Source: Lachnospiraceae bacterium | GTDB taxonomy: Bacteria > Bacillota > Clostridia > Lachnospirales > Lachnospiraceae | DNA length: 64,000 nucleotides | Assembly (NCBI GenBank): GCA_022652545.1 | Contig: JALCRM010000010.1 | Span: 1 to 64,000 of the forward strand | Direction: 5' to 3' | Shown here: positions 53,407-63,300 of the stretch, one piece after another | Position numbering within the stretch: position 1 is the stretch's first letter | Layout: each line of letters starts with the position of its first letter | Translations under genes and position numbers: made by a program | Notes under the pieces: generated by a model | What the model was told of the DNA's origin: nothing | Database searches by the model: none | The model's input: the letters and a program-made list of their open reading frames with translations, nothing else

Positions 53407-56235
53407 ATGGAACTGACAGAGGAAAAACTGAAGAGCCTTTCGGAGACCATCCCCGGGAATTTCGGGATCTACCAGATCCGCGGACAGCGTCTTATTGCGC
53501 TATATCTTTCTCCATCCCTGCATTGCATTGCCGGGATGGAGAAAGGGGAATACGAGAAGGTATCGCGGGATGACGCGGCGGATACCGTGATCCCGGAGGA
53601 TCGCCCGCTGTTTTGGAAAAACATTGAGAACTGTATCCGTTCCGGCGGTCAGATGAACCACTACTGGAGGATACGCCATCCGCAGTTCGGTTATCTCTGG
53701 GTGCACGGGAATGCGCTCTGCTGCGGTGAACTGGACGGATACCCTGTTCTGATCGTCACATACGGCGACGATTCCAATGAGATCAGCCTGTATAAAGATG
53801 TCGTGGACAATTCGCAGACCATGGTCTATGTCTGCGACAGGCAGAGCTATGAGGTCCTGTATGCCAACAGAGCCGCCAGGACATACGGCGGCGGCGATAA
53901 AAACCAGCCGGGGTGTACCTGCTATTCTTATATTCATGACCGGACCGCGCCGTGTGAAGACTGTTTCATGAATACCATGAAGCGCGACGATCTTCTCAGC
54001 AGGGACCGTTTCAACAAAAAACACGGCACGTGGGAACACCTGTCCGGAAAATATATCACCTGGTGCGGGCATGACGCCTTTATCCAGTATATCCAGGACG
54101 TTACGGAATTCCGAACGGTCAAGAAAAAACTGGAAGACGCGGAGCGGGCCAATGCAGAGGCCTCAATGGCGCAGGATATTATGGACTCCATCTCCGCCGG
54201 CATCAGCGTGCTGCACATGCCGGATCCCGACCATCTTTCCTTCGAATATGTCAACCAGCAGATGTTTCGACTCCTTCACTTTTCGGAGAACGACAACAAT
54301 GTTGCCGTCAGCCGGCATATCAAGGACGAACTGGTGCTGGCTTATATCAGCGACGGTTTTTCCGGCATTCATCCGGATGACCTGGAGCGTGTACGCAAAA
54401 CATTTCACGATCATTTTTATTCCGAAAAATTCACAGTCAGCGATTACCGTGCACTTGGCGGGGACGGCAGATATCACTGGCTGCGTGAGGATGTCGACCT
54501 GCGTGAAGTGACGCCCGAATACCGCCGGTTTTATGCGGCTTACCACGATGTTGACAGCGAAGCTGCCCTCCGGGAGGAACGGGACCGTCAGCTGGAGCAG
54601 GAAAAAGAACTGCGCATGAAAGCCATGGCTGCCAATACGGCCAAGAGCAATTTCCTCGCCAGCATGTCACACGATATCCGTACCCCGATGAATGCCATAG
54701 TGGGCATGACGAATATGGCCATCGAAAAGGTCGACGATCCGAAGCAGGTGCTCGAGGACCTGCGGATCGTGCAGACATCCGCGCGGAACCTGCTCGGGCT
54801 CATCAACGATGTACTGGATCTTTCGAAAATCGAAAGCGGCAAGATGGAGATCAACAGCGAGGACTTCATCTTCCCGGATCTTCTTGTCGACCTGCAGTCG
54901 ATGGGGATCTCAATGATCAAGGCAAAACACCAGAGTTTCCACATAGACGCCAATCGCGTGGACCATGAATTTGTCGTCGGGGATATGATGCATCTGAAGC
55001 AGGTTCTGACGAACCTGCTGAGCAATGCTAACAAGTATACGCAGTACGGCGGAAAGATCGAAATGGTCATCGAGGAACTTCCTCATACAGATGCCCCGGC
55101 GTCGGAAGCCGGCCGGAGAACAGCAGATATGTCGGATGCCGGCCACGGGACGGAAGGTACGTCGGAAGCCGGCCGCAAGACGGCGGATTTCCGCTTTTCC
55201 GTGATCGATAACGGCATCGGTATCGAGAAGAGCAGGATGGAAGAGATTTTCGAGCCGTTTATGCGGGAAGTTAACACGATGGTCAATCCGGTCGAAGGTA
55301 CCGGACTGGGACTCACCATTGTCCGCAATATCGTATCGGCTATGAACGGTACCGTAGAAGTAAAGAGTGAAAAGAATGAAGGATCTGTTTTCACGGTGAC
55401 AGTACCGCTCGGTCTGCAGGATGAAAATGTCGCCCTGAAGCAGTTCAGCGATGTGTCAGGCGCAAAGGCACTGCTTGTCGTAAACAAACCGGAGCGGTGT
55501 GAAGAAATGCGAAGGCCATATTTAAAGGCCGGTATCCAGTGTGACGCGATCTGCATGGACGAGATCGAAGCGAAGGCGGAAGCCATAAGACATAACTATG
55601 AGGTCGTGGTCGTTTTTAACGACAGCGACCCGCTTCATATCATACGCAGAGTAAGAGCCTGTGCAGCGGAACAGAATATTTTCTTCGTCTGTGACCTGAA
55701 TCAGGCAGACCTGCTGGATGAGGCTGTCAGTGCCGGCGCGGACACGCTGCTTTTCCGCCCGATGTTCAAGGCGACATTTTTTGAGGAGCTGCAGAAGATC
55801 AGCCGTAAAAAGAGCAGCAATGAATCTGACGAGAAATATATGCTCGGGAAACGTGTCCTTGTAGCCGAGGATCAGCCGATCAATTACATTATTGTCGAGA
55901 ATCTGCTGCTGGTGGCCGGCGCAGAGCTTGTGGAGCACGCGGAGAACGGACAGGCGGCAGTCGAAAAATTCAGCGCTTCCCGGGAAGGCTATTATGACCT
56001 TATCCTGATGGACGTCATGATGCCGGTCATGGGAGGATATGACGCGACGCGTGCGATCCGCTCCCTTGCCAGGCCGGATGCAGCAACAGTGCCGATCGTA
56101 GCCATGACCGCCAATGCTTTTTCCGAGGATGTGCAGAAATCGCATGCAGCAGGCATGAACGACCACATCAGCAAGCCTATTGATCCGGAAACCGTACGTA
56201 AAGTGCTGGAACAGGTACTATACCGGAAAAAATAA
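53407..56235 (+). CDS. PAS hybrid histidine kinase with degenerate and true receivers
   Basis: A 942-aa cytosolic sensor. Three PAS units cover residues 1-390; the second has the Cys pattern CYSYIHDRTAPCEDC. HisKA has His422 ([19 protein letters not shown]); HATPase has NLLSNANKYT, DNGIGIE, and GTGLGLTIV. Between the N box and G1 box are three 10-residue repeats (566-595). A first receiver-like domain (about 675-800, ALLVVNKPERCEEMRRPYLK) lacks clear acidic and Lys landmarks, and a true receiver follows with Asp869 in LILMDVMMPVMGG. The start MELTEEKL is taken because it matches the post-TetR segment of the neighbour; no ribosome binding site precedes it. Confidence 0.88.
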   Translation: MELTEEKLKSLSETIPGNFGIYQIRGQRLIALYLSPSLHCIAGMEKGEYEKVSRDDAADTVIPEDRPLFWKNIENCIRSGGQMNHYWRIRHPQFGYLWVHGNALCCGELDGYPVLIVTYGDDSNEISLYKDVVDNSQTMVYVCDRQSYEVLYANRAARTYGGGDKNQPGCTCYSYIHDRTAPCEDCFMNTMKRDDLLSRDRFNKKHGTWEHLSGKYITWCGHDAFIQYIQDVTEFRTVKKKLEDAERANAEASMAQDIMDSISAGISVLHMPDPDHLSFEYVNQQMFRLLHFSENDNNVAVSRHIKDELVLAYISDGFSGIHPDDLERVRKTFHDHFYSEKFTVSDYRALGGDGRYHWLREDVDLREVTPEYRRFYAAYHDVDSEAALREERDRQLEQEKELRMKAMAANTAKSNFLASMSHDIRTPMNAIVGMTNMAIEKVDDPKQVLEDLRIVQTSARNLLGLINDVLDLSKIESGKMEINSEDFIFPDLLVDLQSMGISMIKAKHQSFHIDANRVDHEFVVGDMMHLKQVLTNLLSNANKYTQYGGKIEMVIEELPHTDAPASEAGRRTADMSDAGHGTEGTSEAGRKTADFRFSVIDNGIGIEKSRMEEIFEPFMREVNTMVNPVEGTGLGLTIVRNIVSAMNGTVEVKSEKNEGSVFTVTVPLGLQDENVALKQFSDVSGAKALLVVNKPERCEEMRRPYLKAGIQCDAICMDEIEAKAEAIRHNYEVVVVFNDSDPLHIIRRVRACAAEQNIFFVCDLNQADLLDEAVSAGADTLLFRPMFKATFFEELQKISRKKSSNESDEKYMLGKRVLVAEDQPINYIIVENLLLVAGAELVEHAENGQAAVEKFSASREGYYDLILMDVMMPVMGGYDATRAIRSLARPDAATVPIVAMTANAFSEDVQKSHAAGMNDHISKPIDPETVRKVLEQVLYRKK
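55102..55191 (+). repeat. Three 30-bp tandem repeats inside the ATPase domain
   Basis: Units at 55102-55131, 55132-55161 and 55162-55191 encode SEAGRRTADM, SDAGHGTEGT and SEAGRKTADF. All begin TCGGA(A/T)GCCGGCC. They lie in the loop between the N and G1 boxes of the histidine kinase ATPase and keep the reading frame. Confidence 0.88.
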
Positions 56236-56348
56236 ATCCAGAAGCCGGATCATGCTCCGGATAAAAATCATACCTTCATTTTTGCTGCCCGCCGGGAAGC
56301 AGTGGCGTTACGTACGGAAAATATCCCATCTTGAAGCAAAAATCATAC

Positions 56349-56376
56349 TGCAAATCAACGAACTTTTTTCTATAAT
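56349..56376 (+). promoter_or_regulatory. Candidate promoter of the first MATE gene
   Basis: A perfect TATAAT (56371-56376) 50 bp before the ATG. The -35 region is weak (TGCAAA at a 16-bp spacing). Confidence 0.45.
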
Positions 56377-56426
56377 CGGAATATGGATGCATATCGCTGA
56401 ATTCTGAAGGAAGACAGGTTACCTCC

Positions 56427-57833
56427 ATGGCAGGAAGTTTTAAACGCTTTTTTGAACCGGTGGATATGACCGAAGGCAAGCCGGCCGGGAAGATCTTTAA
56501 TTTTATGGTGCCGATGCTGATCGGCAATATCGCACAGCAGCTTTACAATACGGTCGACAGCATCATAGTCGGCCGCTTTGTGGGCGACAAAGCACTCGCG
56601 GCAGTCGGCAGCGCCGGGCCTATCCTGAATCTGTTCCTGATGCTCTTTGTCGGGATCTCCGTGGGCGCAGGCATCATGGTATCACAGGCATTCGGGGCAA
56701 AAAACAGGGAAAGTCTCTCTGTCGCAGTCGGCACGAGCATCTCGCTCACGATGGTCGCAGTCGTGATCATCATGGTCACGACGCCGTTCATGATCATGCC
56801 GCTGCTCAGGCTGACGGGAACGCCGGAATCCATTATCCACTGGACCTGGCAGTACCTGATGATCCTGTTCGTCGGCATCATCGGCTGCGCCTTTTACAAC
56901 ATCCTGAGCGGGATACTGCGCGGTCTCGGAGACTCTCTGTCCGCTCTCGTCTATCTCCTCATTGCGACTGCGATCAATACGGTCCTGGACTATATTTTTG
57001 TCAGATATTTTCACATGGGGGTCTCGGGGGCGGCAGTGGCGACGATCATTGCCCAGGCCGTATCGGCCATCCTCTCGTACCGCAAGCTGATGCAGATGAA
57101 GCAGCTTTTTGACTTGTCCGGACGGTATCTGAAACTGCACCGCGGGCCGGCCGGGGAACTTTTGCGCCTGGGCCTGCCTTCGGGCGTGACGCAGGCGGTT
57201 TTCTCCATGTCCATGCTGATCATACAGGCACTGACCAACAGCTTCGGAGAACAGTATATTGCGGCCAATGTGATCGTAATGCGCGTGGACGGTTTTGTCA
57301 TGATGCCGGCCTTTTCCTTCGGACAGGCCATGACGACTTTCGCGGGGCAGAACGCCGGCGCCGGAAAACTGGACCGTATCAGGCAGGGCAATAAGGAAGG
57401 CACAATGATCGGTGTAGCGACTTCCGTTGTGATCGCATTCCTGATCTGGCTGTTCGGCAAGGGGCTTATGTCGGTATTTACGGATACGGCAGCGCTGGTG
57501 GACATGTCCTATCATATGATGATGATCCTCATGCCGGGATACATCGCGATGGAAGTGACGCAGTGCCTGTCCGGTACCATGCGGGGCGCAGGCGATACAA
57601 TGACGCCGATGTGGATCTCCCTCATCAATACGATCGCGCTCAGGATCCCGCTGGCCTACGGACTGGTCGCTCTGTCCAAAACAGCGGCACTGCCGAAGGG
57701 CAACTGCTACATGCTCCAGTACAGTCTGATGATCACCTGGCTGCTGGGAGCCGCCATTACATTCGCGTGTTTCAGGGCAGGACGCTGGAACCGGATGCTG
57801 CGGTCCGGCGTTAAAAAAACGTTTGAAAATTAA
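56427..57833 (+). CDS. MATE family multidrug/cation efflux transporter
   Basis: A 468-aa membrane antiporter with about twelve segments in two halves. Typical segments are VPMLIGNIAQQLYNTVDSIIVGRFVG at the N terminus (in two parts), GAGIMVSQAFGAKN, and in the second half FSFGQAMTTFAGQNAGAGKLDRI and ECLSGTMRG-like TQCLSGTMRGAGDTMTPM. MATE proteins export drugs or organic cations with H+ or Na+. The ATG at 56427 has a GAAGGAAG site. A second MATE gene follows 144 bp downstream after a terminator. Confidence 0.92.
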   Translation: MAGSFKRFFEPVDMTEGKPAGKIFNFMVPMLIGNIAQQLYNTVDSIIVGRFVGDKALAAVGSAGPILNLFLMLFVGISVGAGIMVSQAFGAKNRESLSVAVGTSISLTMVAVVIIMVTTPFMIMPLLRLTGTPESIIHWTWQYLMILFVGIIGCAFYNILSGILRGLGDSLSALVYLLIATAINTVLDYIFVRYFHMGVSGAAVATIIAQAVSAILSYRKLMQMKQLFDLSGRYLKLHRGPAGELLRLGLPSGVTQAVFSMSMLIIQALTNSFGEQYIAANVIVMRVDGFVMMPAFSFGQAMTTFAGQNAGAGKLDRIRQGNKEGTMIGVATSVVIAFLIWLFGKGLMSVFTDTAALVDMSYHMMMILMPGYIAMEVTQCLSGTMRGAGDTMTPMWISLINTIALRIPLAYGLVALSKTAALPKGNCYMLQYSLMITWLLGAAITFACFRAGRWNRMLRSGVKKTFEN

Positions 57834-57851
57834 AAATACGACTGTTATAAT
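57823..57851 (+). promoter_or_regulatory. Promoter overlapping the end of the first MATE gene
   Basis: TTGAAA (57823-57828), a 17-bp spacer and TGTTATAAT with a perfect extended -10 (57843-57851). Transcription would start near 57858, directly in front of a strong terminator hairpin. Confidence 0.65.
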
Positions 57852-57860
57852 ATGCAAAAC

Positions 57861-57910
57861 AACGAGTGGCACACGCGTAAATCCGGTTGCGTGTGCCGCT
57901 CGTTTTTTTT
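57861..57910 (+). terminator. Strong intrinsic terminator between the MATE genes
   Basis: AACGAGTGGCACACGC (57861-57876) pairs with GCGTGTGCCGCTCGTT (57889-57904) with one G-T pair, followed by T8. Because a good promoter sits only a few bases upstream, it could also act as an attenuator for the next gene. Confidence 0.9.
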
Positions 57911-57977
57911 ATGTTTCTGCGGACGATGACCGGACTGCCGCAGAAGATCAGCTTAAATACAGAAGGAGAAAGCAGCA

Positions 57978-59393
57978 ATGAATGAAGAACCCAATCAGTT
58001 TCTGGAGAACGAGCCGGTTGACCGGCTGATGCAAAAATATGCAATTCCATGCATTATTTCACTCCTCGTCGGTGCGCTGTATAACATCGTCGACCAGATC
58101 TTTATCGCCAACGCCAGTTATCTCGGATCTTCCGGAAACGCGGCAAATACCGTCGTATTCCCGATGACAGTGGTAGCTCTCGCGATCGCCGTGATGGCAG
58201 GCGACGGCTGCTGTGCCTTCGTCAGCATCCGCCTCGGAGAAGGCAAAACAGAGGATGCCAGGAAGAGCGTCGGTAACGCGGTGGTGCTCGTGGTAGCGGC
58301 AAGTGCCCTGCTGACGGCATTTTACCTTGTTTTTGCCGATGCCCTGATCGATATGTTCGGGGGCACTGTGAACATTGAGACTTTCCGGCACTCGCAGGAA
58401 TACTTTTTCTATATCACTCTGGGGATCCCGTTCTATATGTTCGGCCAGGCAATGAACCCGATCATCCGAGCCGACGGAAATCCGAAATTTGCCATGGTCT
58501 CGACGCTGGCAGGTGCGGTGCTCAACACGATACTGGATCCCGTCTTTATCTTTGTTTTCCGCTGGGGCATGATGGGCGCTGCTGTGGCCACGGTGCTTGG
58601 CCAGGCTGTCACCGCCGTTCTTGCGGTCTGGTACCTGCTGCACATGAAGGCTGTCAGGCCGGGCAAAACAGATTTCAGACCGGACAGGACGGTATGTGCA
58701 AAAATGCTGCCGCTGGGCATCACCAGCCTGCTGACGCAGATCAGCCTGGTCGCGGCCATGGCAGCCATCAACAACATGATCCGCAAATACGGAGCACTGG
58801 ATGCCGTGTTCGGCCAGGAGCAGTATGCCCAGATCCCCATGGCAGTCGTCGGCATCGTTATGAAGTTTTTCCAGATCGTGATCTCCGTCGTGATCGGTAT
58901 GGCAGCCGGCTGCATTCCAGTCGTGGGCTATAACATGGGTGCCGGAAAGAAGCTGCGCGTCCGCGAACTTTTTACCAGACTGCTCAGGACCGAGGCACTG
59001 GTCGGCGCGGCGGCACTGGTACTTGTGGAAATTTTCCCGCGCCAGCTTATCGCACTTTTCGGTGCCGCAAATGAGAGCGCATATTATACGGATTTTGCGG
59101 TGAAGGCATTCCGCATTTATCTCTGTATGATCGTCTTTGCCTGCATAAATAAAGCCTGCTTTATCTTCCTGCAGGCAATGGGCAAAGCGCTGGAATCCAC
59201 GATGCTTTCGGTCACGCGGGAAGTAGTTTTCGGCGTCGGCTTTGCGCTGCTGCTTCCGCACTTCTTCGGCCTTGACGGCGTTCTGTATTCCATGCCGCTG
59301 TCGGATATCCTGACTTATGCCGTGGCGGTTTTCCTGATCCGCGGTATTTACAGGGAACTGGACACGGGCGCTGTCGCGTGCCTTGTTTCATAA
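57978..59393 (+). CDS. MATE family efflux transporter, MepA-like
   Basis: A 471-aa membrane transporter of the MATE family, distinct from the upstream one. Typical segments are YAIPCIISLLVGALYNIVDQIFIA (in part), MAGDGCCAFVSIRLGEGK, AMNPIIRADGNPKFAM, and PVVGYNMGAGKKLRVRELF. The ATG at 57978 has an AAGGAGAAAGC site. Its last 46 bp overlap the 3' end of the convergent PAP2-type gene. Substrates are not predictable. Confidence 0.92.
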   Translation: MNEEPNQFLENEPVDRLMQKYAIPCIISLLVGALYNIVDQIFIANASYLGSSGNAANTVVFPMTVVALAIAVMAGDGCCAFVSIRLGEGKTEDARKSVGNAVVLVVAASALLTAFYLVFADALIDMFGGTVNIETFRHSQEYFFYITLGIPFYMFGQAMNPIIRADGNPKFAMVSTLAGAVLNTILDPVFIFVFRWGMMGAAVATVLGQAVTAVLAVWYLLHMKAVRPGKTDFRPDRTVCAKMLPLGITSLLTQISLVAAMAAINNMIRKYGALDAVFGQEQYAQIPMAVVGIVMKFFQIVISVVIGMAAGCIPVVGYNMGAGKKLRVRELFTRLLRTEALVGAAALVLVEIFPRQLIALFGAANESAYYTDFAVKAFRIYLCMIVFACINKACFIFLQAMGKALESTMLSVTREVVFGVGFALLLPHFFGLDGVLYSMPLSDILTYAVAVFLIRGIYRELDTGAVACLVS

Positions 59394-60313
59394 AGACTGA
59401 AAAGCAGGGGAAACAGGAATGTGATAAAAAACAGTCCGAAAGCTTCGGTGATGGAAACGGCCGCACTTTTGGGAAGAGCCAGGGACAGGAGACCGTTCAG
59501 GCAGTTGTAAATAAAGGCATAGACGATGCCTCCGCAGAGGAAGCGCCCGAGCCTTTCAGCCGTTCCGGTCTCCGTGGTGAAATTCACGTATCTGTGTTCC
59601 AGAAAGAGGCCGATCCCGAAGCCAAGGACACGCCCGCCGGCATTGAAACCGTCCAGTGCCAGTTTTTTCGGATCGACCAGCAGGACGCCGTCCGCATAAT
59701 CCATTGGATAAGGCTTCAGGCTGGCATACAGGGCCATGACTGTGAAAAGTACGATGGACAGGATCAGGAGCCGGAGATAGTTTGCCGGCTCTTTATCGAG
59801 CCACTGCAGCAGTTTCCCGGAGACCCACAGCATGAAAAGGGCGATGCCGCAGGCGACCAGCACATCCTGGGGTGTATGGACACCGACGTACAGCCGTGAA
59901 AACATGATCAGTGCGATGATGACGATGCCTGCGATCCGTATGGCTTTGTGTCTGCGGTACCAGACCGCGATCCCGCCCCAAAGGGAGGTCCCGACGGTCG
60001 TGTGGCCGCTGGGAAAGGAATAGCCGGTAGCAGTATTAAATGCCGAATCAAGCGGCTGGACAGCTGCATCACGGATCCAGGGACGGTACACGCAGGCTGT
60101 CAGCTTGGTGAAATTCGCGACATAGTTGGCGGTTTGTATTGAAGTCAGCAGAAATCTGCCGGCCTTCTTATCGATACTCCAGTAAATGCCGGAAACGATA
60201 AGCATGGGCAGAATGCTCCAGCCGAGGTCTGTAAAGAACAGGAAGAAACTGTTGAAGACACCGCCCGTCATTTCACGGAACTGCTGCAGCATCAATAAAA
60301 ACTGAATGTCCAT
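59348..60313 (-). CDS. PAP2-family phosphatase, large form
   Basis: A 321-aa membrane protein with the PAP2 signatures KLTACVYRPW (partial K-x6-RP), GYSFPSGHTTVG (PSGH), and SRLYVGVHTPQDVLV (SR-x5-H-x3-D). About eight membrane segments are seen, more than in the 186-aa PAP2 protein at 42039. Likely substrates are undecaprenyl diphosphate or lipid phosphates. Its C-terminal coding end overlaps the convergent MATE gene by 46 bp. The MscS-type gene starts upstream on the same strand, with 35 bp between. Confidence 0.9.
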   Translation of the reverse strand: MDIQFLLMLQQFREMTGGVFNSFFLFFTDLGWSILPMLIVSGIYWSIDKKAGRFLLTSIQTANYVANFTKLTACVYRPWIRDAAVQPLDSAFNTATGYSFPSGHTTVGTSLWGGIAVWYRRHKAIRIAGIVIIALIMFSRLYVGVHTPQDVLVACGIALFMLWVSGKLLQWLDKEPANYLRLLILSIVLFTVMALYASLKPYPMDYADGVLLVDPKKLALDGFNAGGRVLGFGIGLFLEHRYVNFTTETGTAERLGRFLCGGIVYAFIYNCLNGLLSLALPKSAAVSITEAFGLFFITFLFPLLFSLYETRHATAPVSSSL

Positions 60314-60348
60314 TTATGCCTCCGGGAGAAAAAATGTTTTGCCTGCTG

Positions 60349-63300
60349 TCAGAACAGATCGTCGCTTTTCCTGGATGAACGCGCTGTTTTCGGGGCGGTG
60401 TCCATTGAGCCGGCGGCGCTTCCGGGATTCTGCTGGGCGGAGAGGATGATACCGTTGTGCTCGAAGATCGAGAGCATCTTCCGCAGCAGTTTCTTCTGCA
60501 CGGCTTCGTTGTCCTTCTGGGCACAGGTCGCCCGGACCCCGATCACAGCCCCGTCGCTGGCGAGCTCGCTGACGCCGGTATATTCAGGGCCTTCCTGTAT
60601 CTCCGGGATCGCGTCCCTGAGTTTTGGAAGCTCTTCGGTCAGGATCTCCTCCACACGGTCCAGGGATTGATTCAGAGAGATCGTAAAATTCAGCGTGCAG
60701 GCGGAACTGACGGGGATCACGTTCGCTCTGGTGTTGTGAGGAAGATTGACAAGTCCTCCGCTGACCTGGTCATTCGGGAAGCTCTTGATGCTTCCGGATT
60801 CGTTGATCACTTTGGTCGTGCGGACGCCGATATCGATGACAGTGCCTGTCCACCCGCCGATTATGACCTGGTCGCCGACGTGGAACTGATCCTCGAAAAC
60901 AATGAACAGGCCTGCGAGGATATCGCTGACGAGTTCCTTGGAACCGAGGGAAACGCCGATGCCGATGATCCCGGCGGATGCGAGCAGGGTCTTCGTATCG
61001 ACACCGAACAGAGCGAGAATATAGAAAAGAGAGATAATGACAGCGCCGTACTGGATCACACTGCAGATCAGCTTGCAGATCGTGCGCCCCTTTGCCTCAA
61101 GTACTCTCTCCAGGAACTGCAGGAGTTTGATCAGGACCAGGGAAATGGTGTAGATCATGCTGACAATGAAAATGGAGGCGGTGATAGAGAAAATATTCAT
61201 GCCTTTCTGCCAGTTGGTCCCCAGTACATAGCGGATGACGGAATTGCTGCTGAACAGGCTGTCACGGAACAGGACAGCCAGAGTGGCAATGGCTGCATAT
61301 ACGGCAAGTACGCCGTTCAGTATGGTGACAGTCTTCTGGGAAGCGTTCTGTTTTGACCAGGGGACGGAATTGTTGAACAGCTGCTGCAGCAGCTTCGCGG
61401 AGGAACTTGCAGGCTGCACGGCCGGTATGGATTGTTTGGGAGAGACCGGATCGATCGTCGGTTCACCGCTCCGGAATTCCTTTTTATAGATGCGGGAGAC
61501 ACAGATCCCTGTAATCAGGATGCCGATGACCACACACAGCGCGGCGACCAGCGCATACTTCAGCATCTCATTGCGATAATAATCGGAGGCAGAGAGGGCA
61601 AAAATAGTCTTTCCGTCCACCAGGGCATTCTGGCCGAAGTAACTTACGGAATTCAGATTCAGATATCCGATGAATCCCGTTGCCATATTCGCATCGGTAA
61701 GGCCGAGGTCCGAAACTGTCTTCCCGCTGAAACTGCTGTCAGTCGGGTAAACGACCCTGCTGCTGAGGATGCTGTCCGCATTGTCATCTATTTCCATCAT
61801 AAATCCGCCGGCGCTGCAATGTACGGTCTGCAGCACATTGCTGATCTCGGCGGAGGACACGATCTTATCGAGAAAAGTCACATAGGACTTTATGAGGACA
61901 AAACCGTCAGCCTTTTTGTGATCCGTGGTTGCAAGGATCATTGCGCCATACTGGTAAGAACCGGCGCTGTCAGTATTATTCAGAAAAGTGGAGTCTTCCA
62001 GTGCGGACTGTGCGGCGGAGGGAGCATCCTTGATAATGTCCGAGATCGAATAGGACGTGCTGTTTATCATTGAGGAAAATCCGCGGATGTGTTCGTCCTG
62101 GTCATTGCTGATGTTGATATTCAGAAGATCACCCGACATATCGCACACAAGATTGCCGCCTGCATCGTAGATCCGGATGTCAGCCAGCTGCAGTGCCTGT
62201 GCGAGTTTTTGCAGTTCGGCGGTATTCCGCATCTCCGGTTTATCGGAAAGGACAGACGAGGAAATGATCGTTTTTGACAAGGTATTGGCCGCCATCTGTG
62301 TCCGGATGTCACTGAGACTTTTCGAATTATCGCTGACGGTTTTGGAGAGATTCGTAAGTGCCTGCTGCTGATAGCCGGACATGACGGAAAGAGAGGAGAT
62401 GGATTGCAGGTAATAACCGATCAGGAAAGCCAGGATGCCGCCTGTGATCAGCAGATAAAAGATCAGCCTGCGAATTGTCAGATGTACGTCTTTCCCGATC
62501 TGCTCCCATGTTTCGGGAGTCTCACCGGGGACCGGTTCCAGGCCGTCGTGTATCGTTTCCTCCGCGTGTTCCTTGCAGGAGAAGCCCGCAAGCAGGAAAG
62601 CGGCGAAACAGATCAGGACGGTCACGATGATACCGAAGGAATCGGTGGTACTTGCGGCGGATATGGGATCGACGCAGATGATTTTGTAAGCGCCGTTCAT
62701 GATATCGCAGGTCCCGCTGATATATTTGGTTCCGTTAATTGCGATGTGGGCGATCTGTCCGTCGTGAAGTTTCTGCGGGTTGACGCCGAGAGCAGTGATA
62801 TCGCGATTTATCAGATCCTGATCCGGAGCGTATTTTATAATGTGGTCTGAGGCCGAGATCGCATAGACAGTGCCTTCGGAATTGCTGGAAAAACTTTGCA
62901 GGATGGAATAGAGATTATTGACCTGGCCGATTTTTGCCAGCTGCGCCACATAATCCACTGCGAAGACTACTTCATATTCTTCATCGATTTTAGCGGCATA
63001 ATACCGTATCACCGTCGATTGCCCCATGTCCAGGACATAAAAAGGAGAGAAGGAAGCCGAACTGTCAAATACGGTCCGAAGCATGTTATAGCGTGGCTTT
63101 GTAAAGTCGGTACCGGGGTCTGTGTAGCTGTTCAGCAGTCTGCCGTCCTTTGAAAGGACCAGGACATTTATTCCGCTGCTTTCCCTGACGATATCCGCGA
63201 CACTCGTGAATTCCTCATGGGAGGATTTTACGGCTTCCGGGTACTTCTGAAGCAGATAGGCCATTGTATTGGCCCTCGACTGGTTGAGATTGTCGAAAGC

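Noticed and set aside
55102..55191. CRISPR-like repeats
   Set aside because: Adjacent in-frame coding repeats without spacers; not a CRISPR array. No other spaced repeat series was seen.
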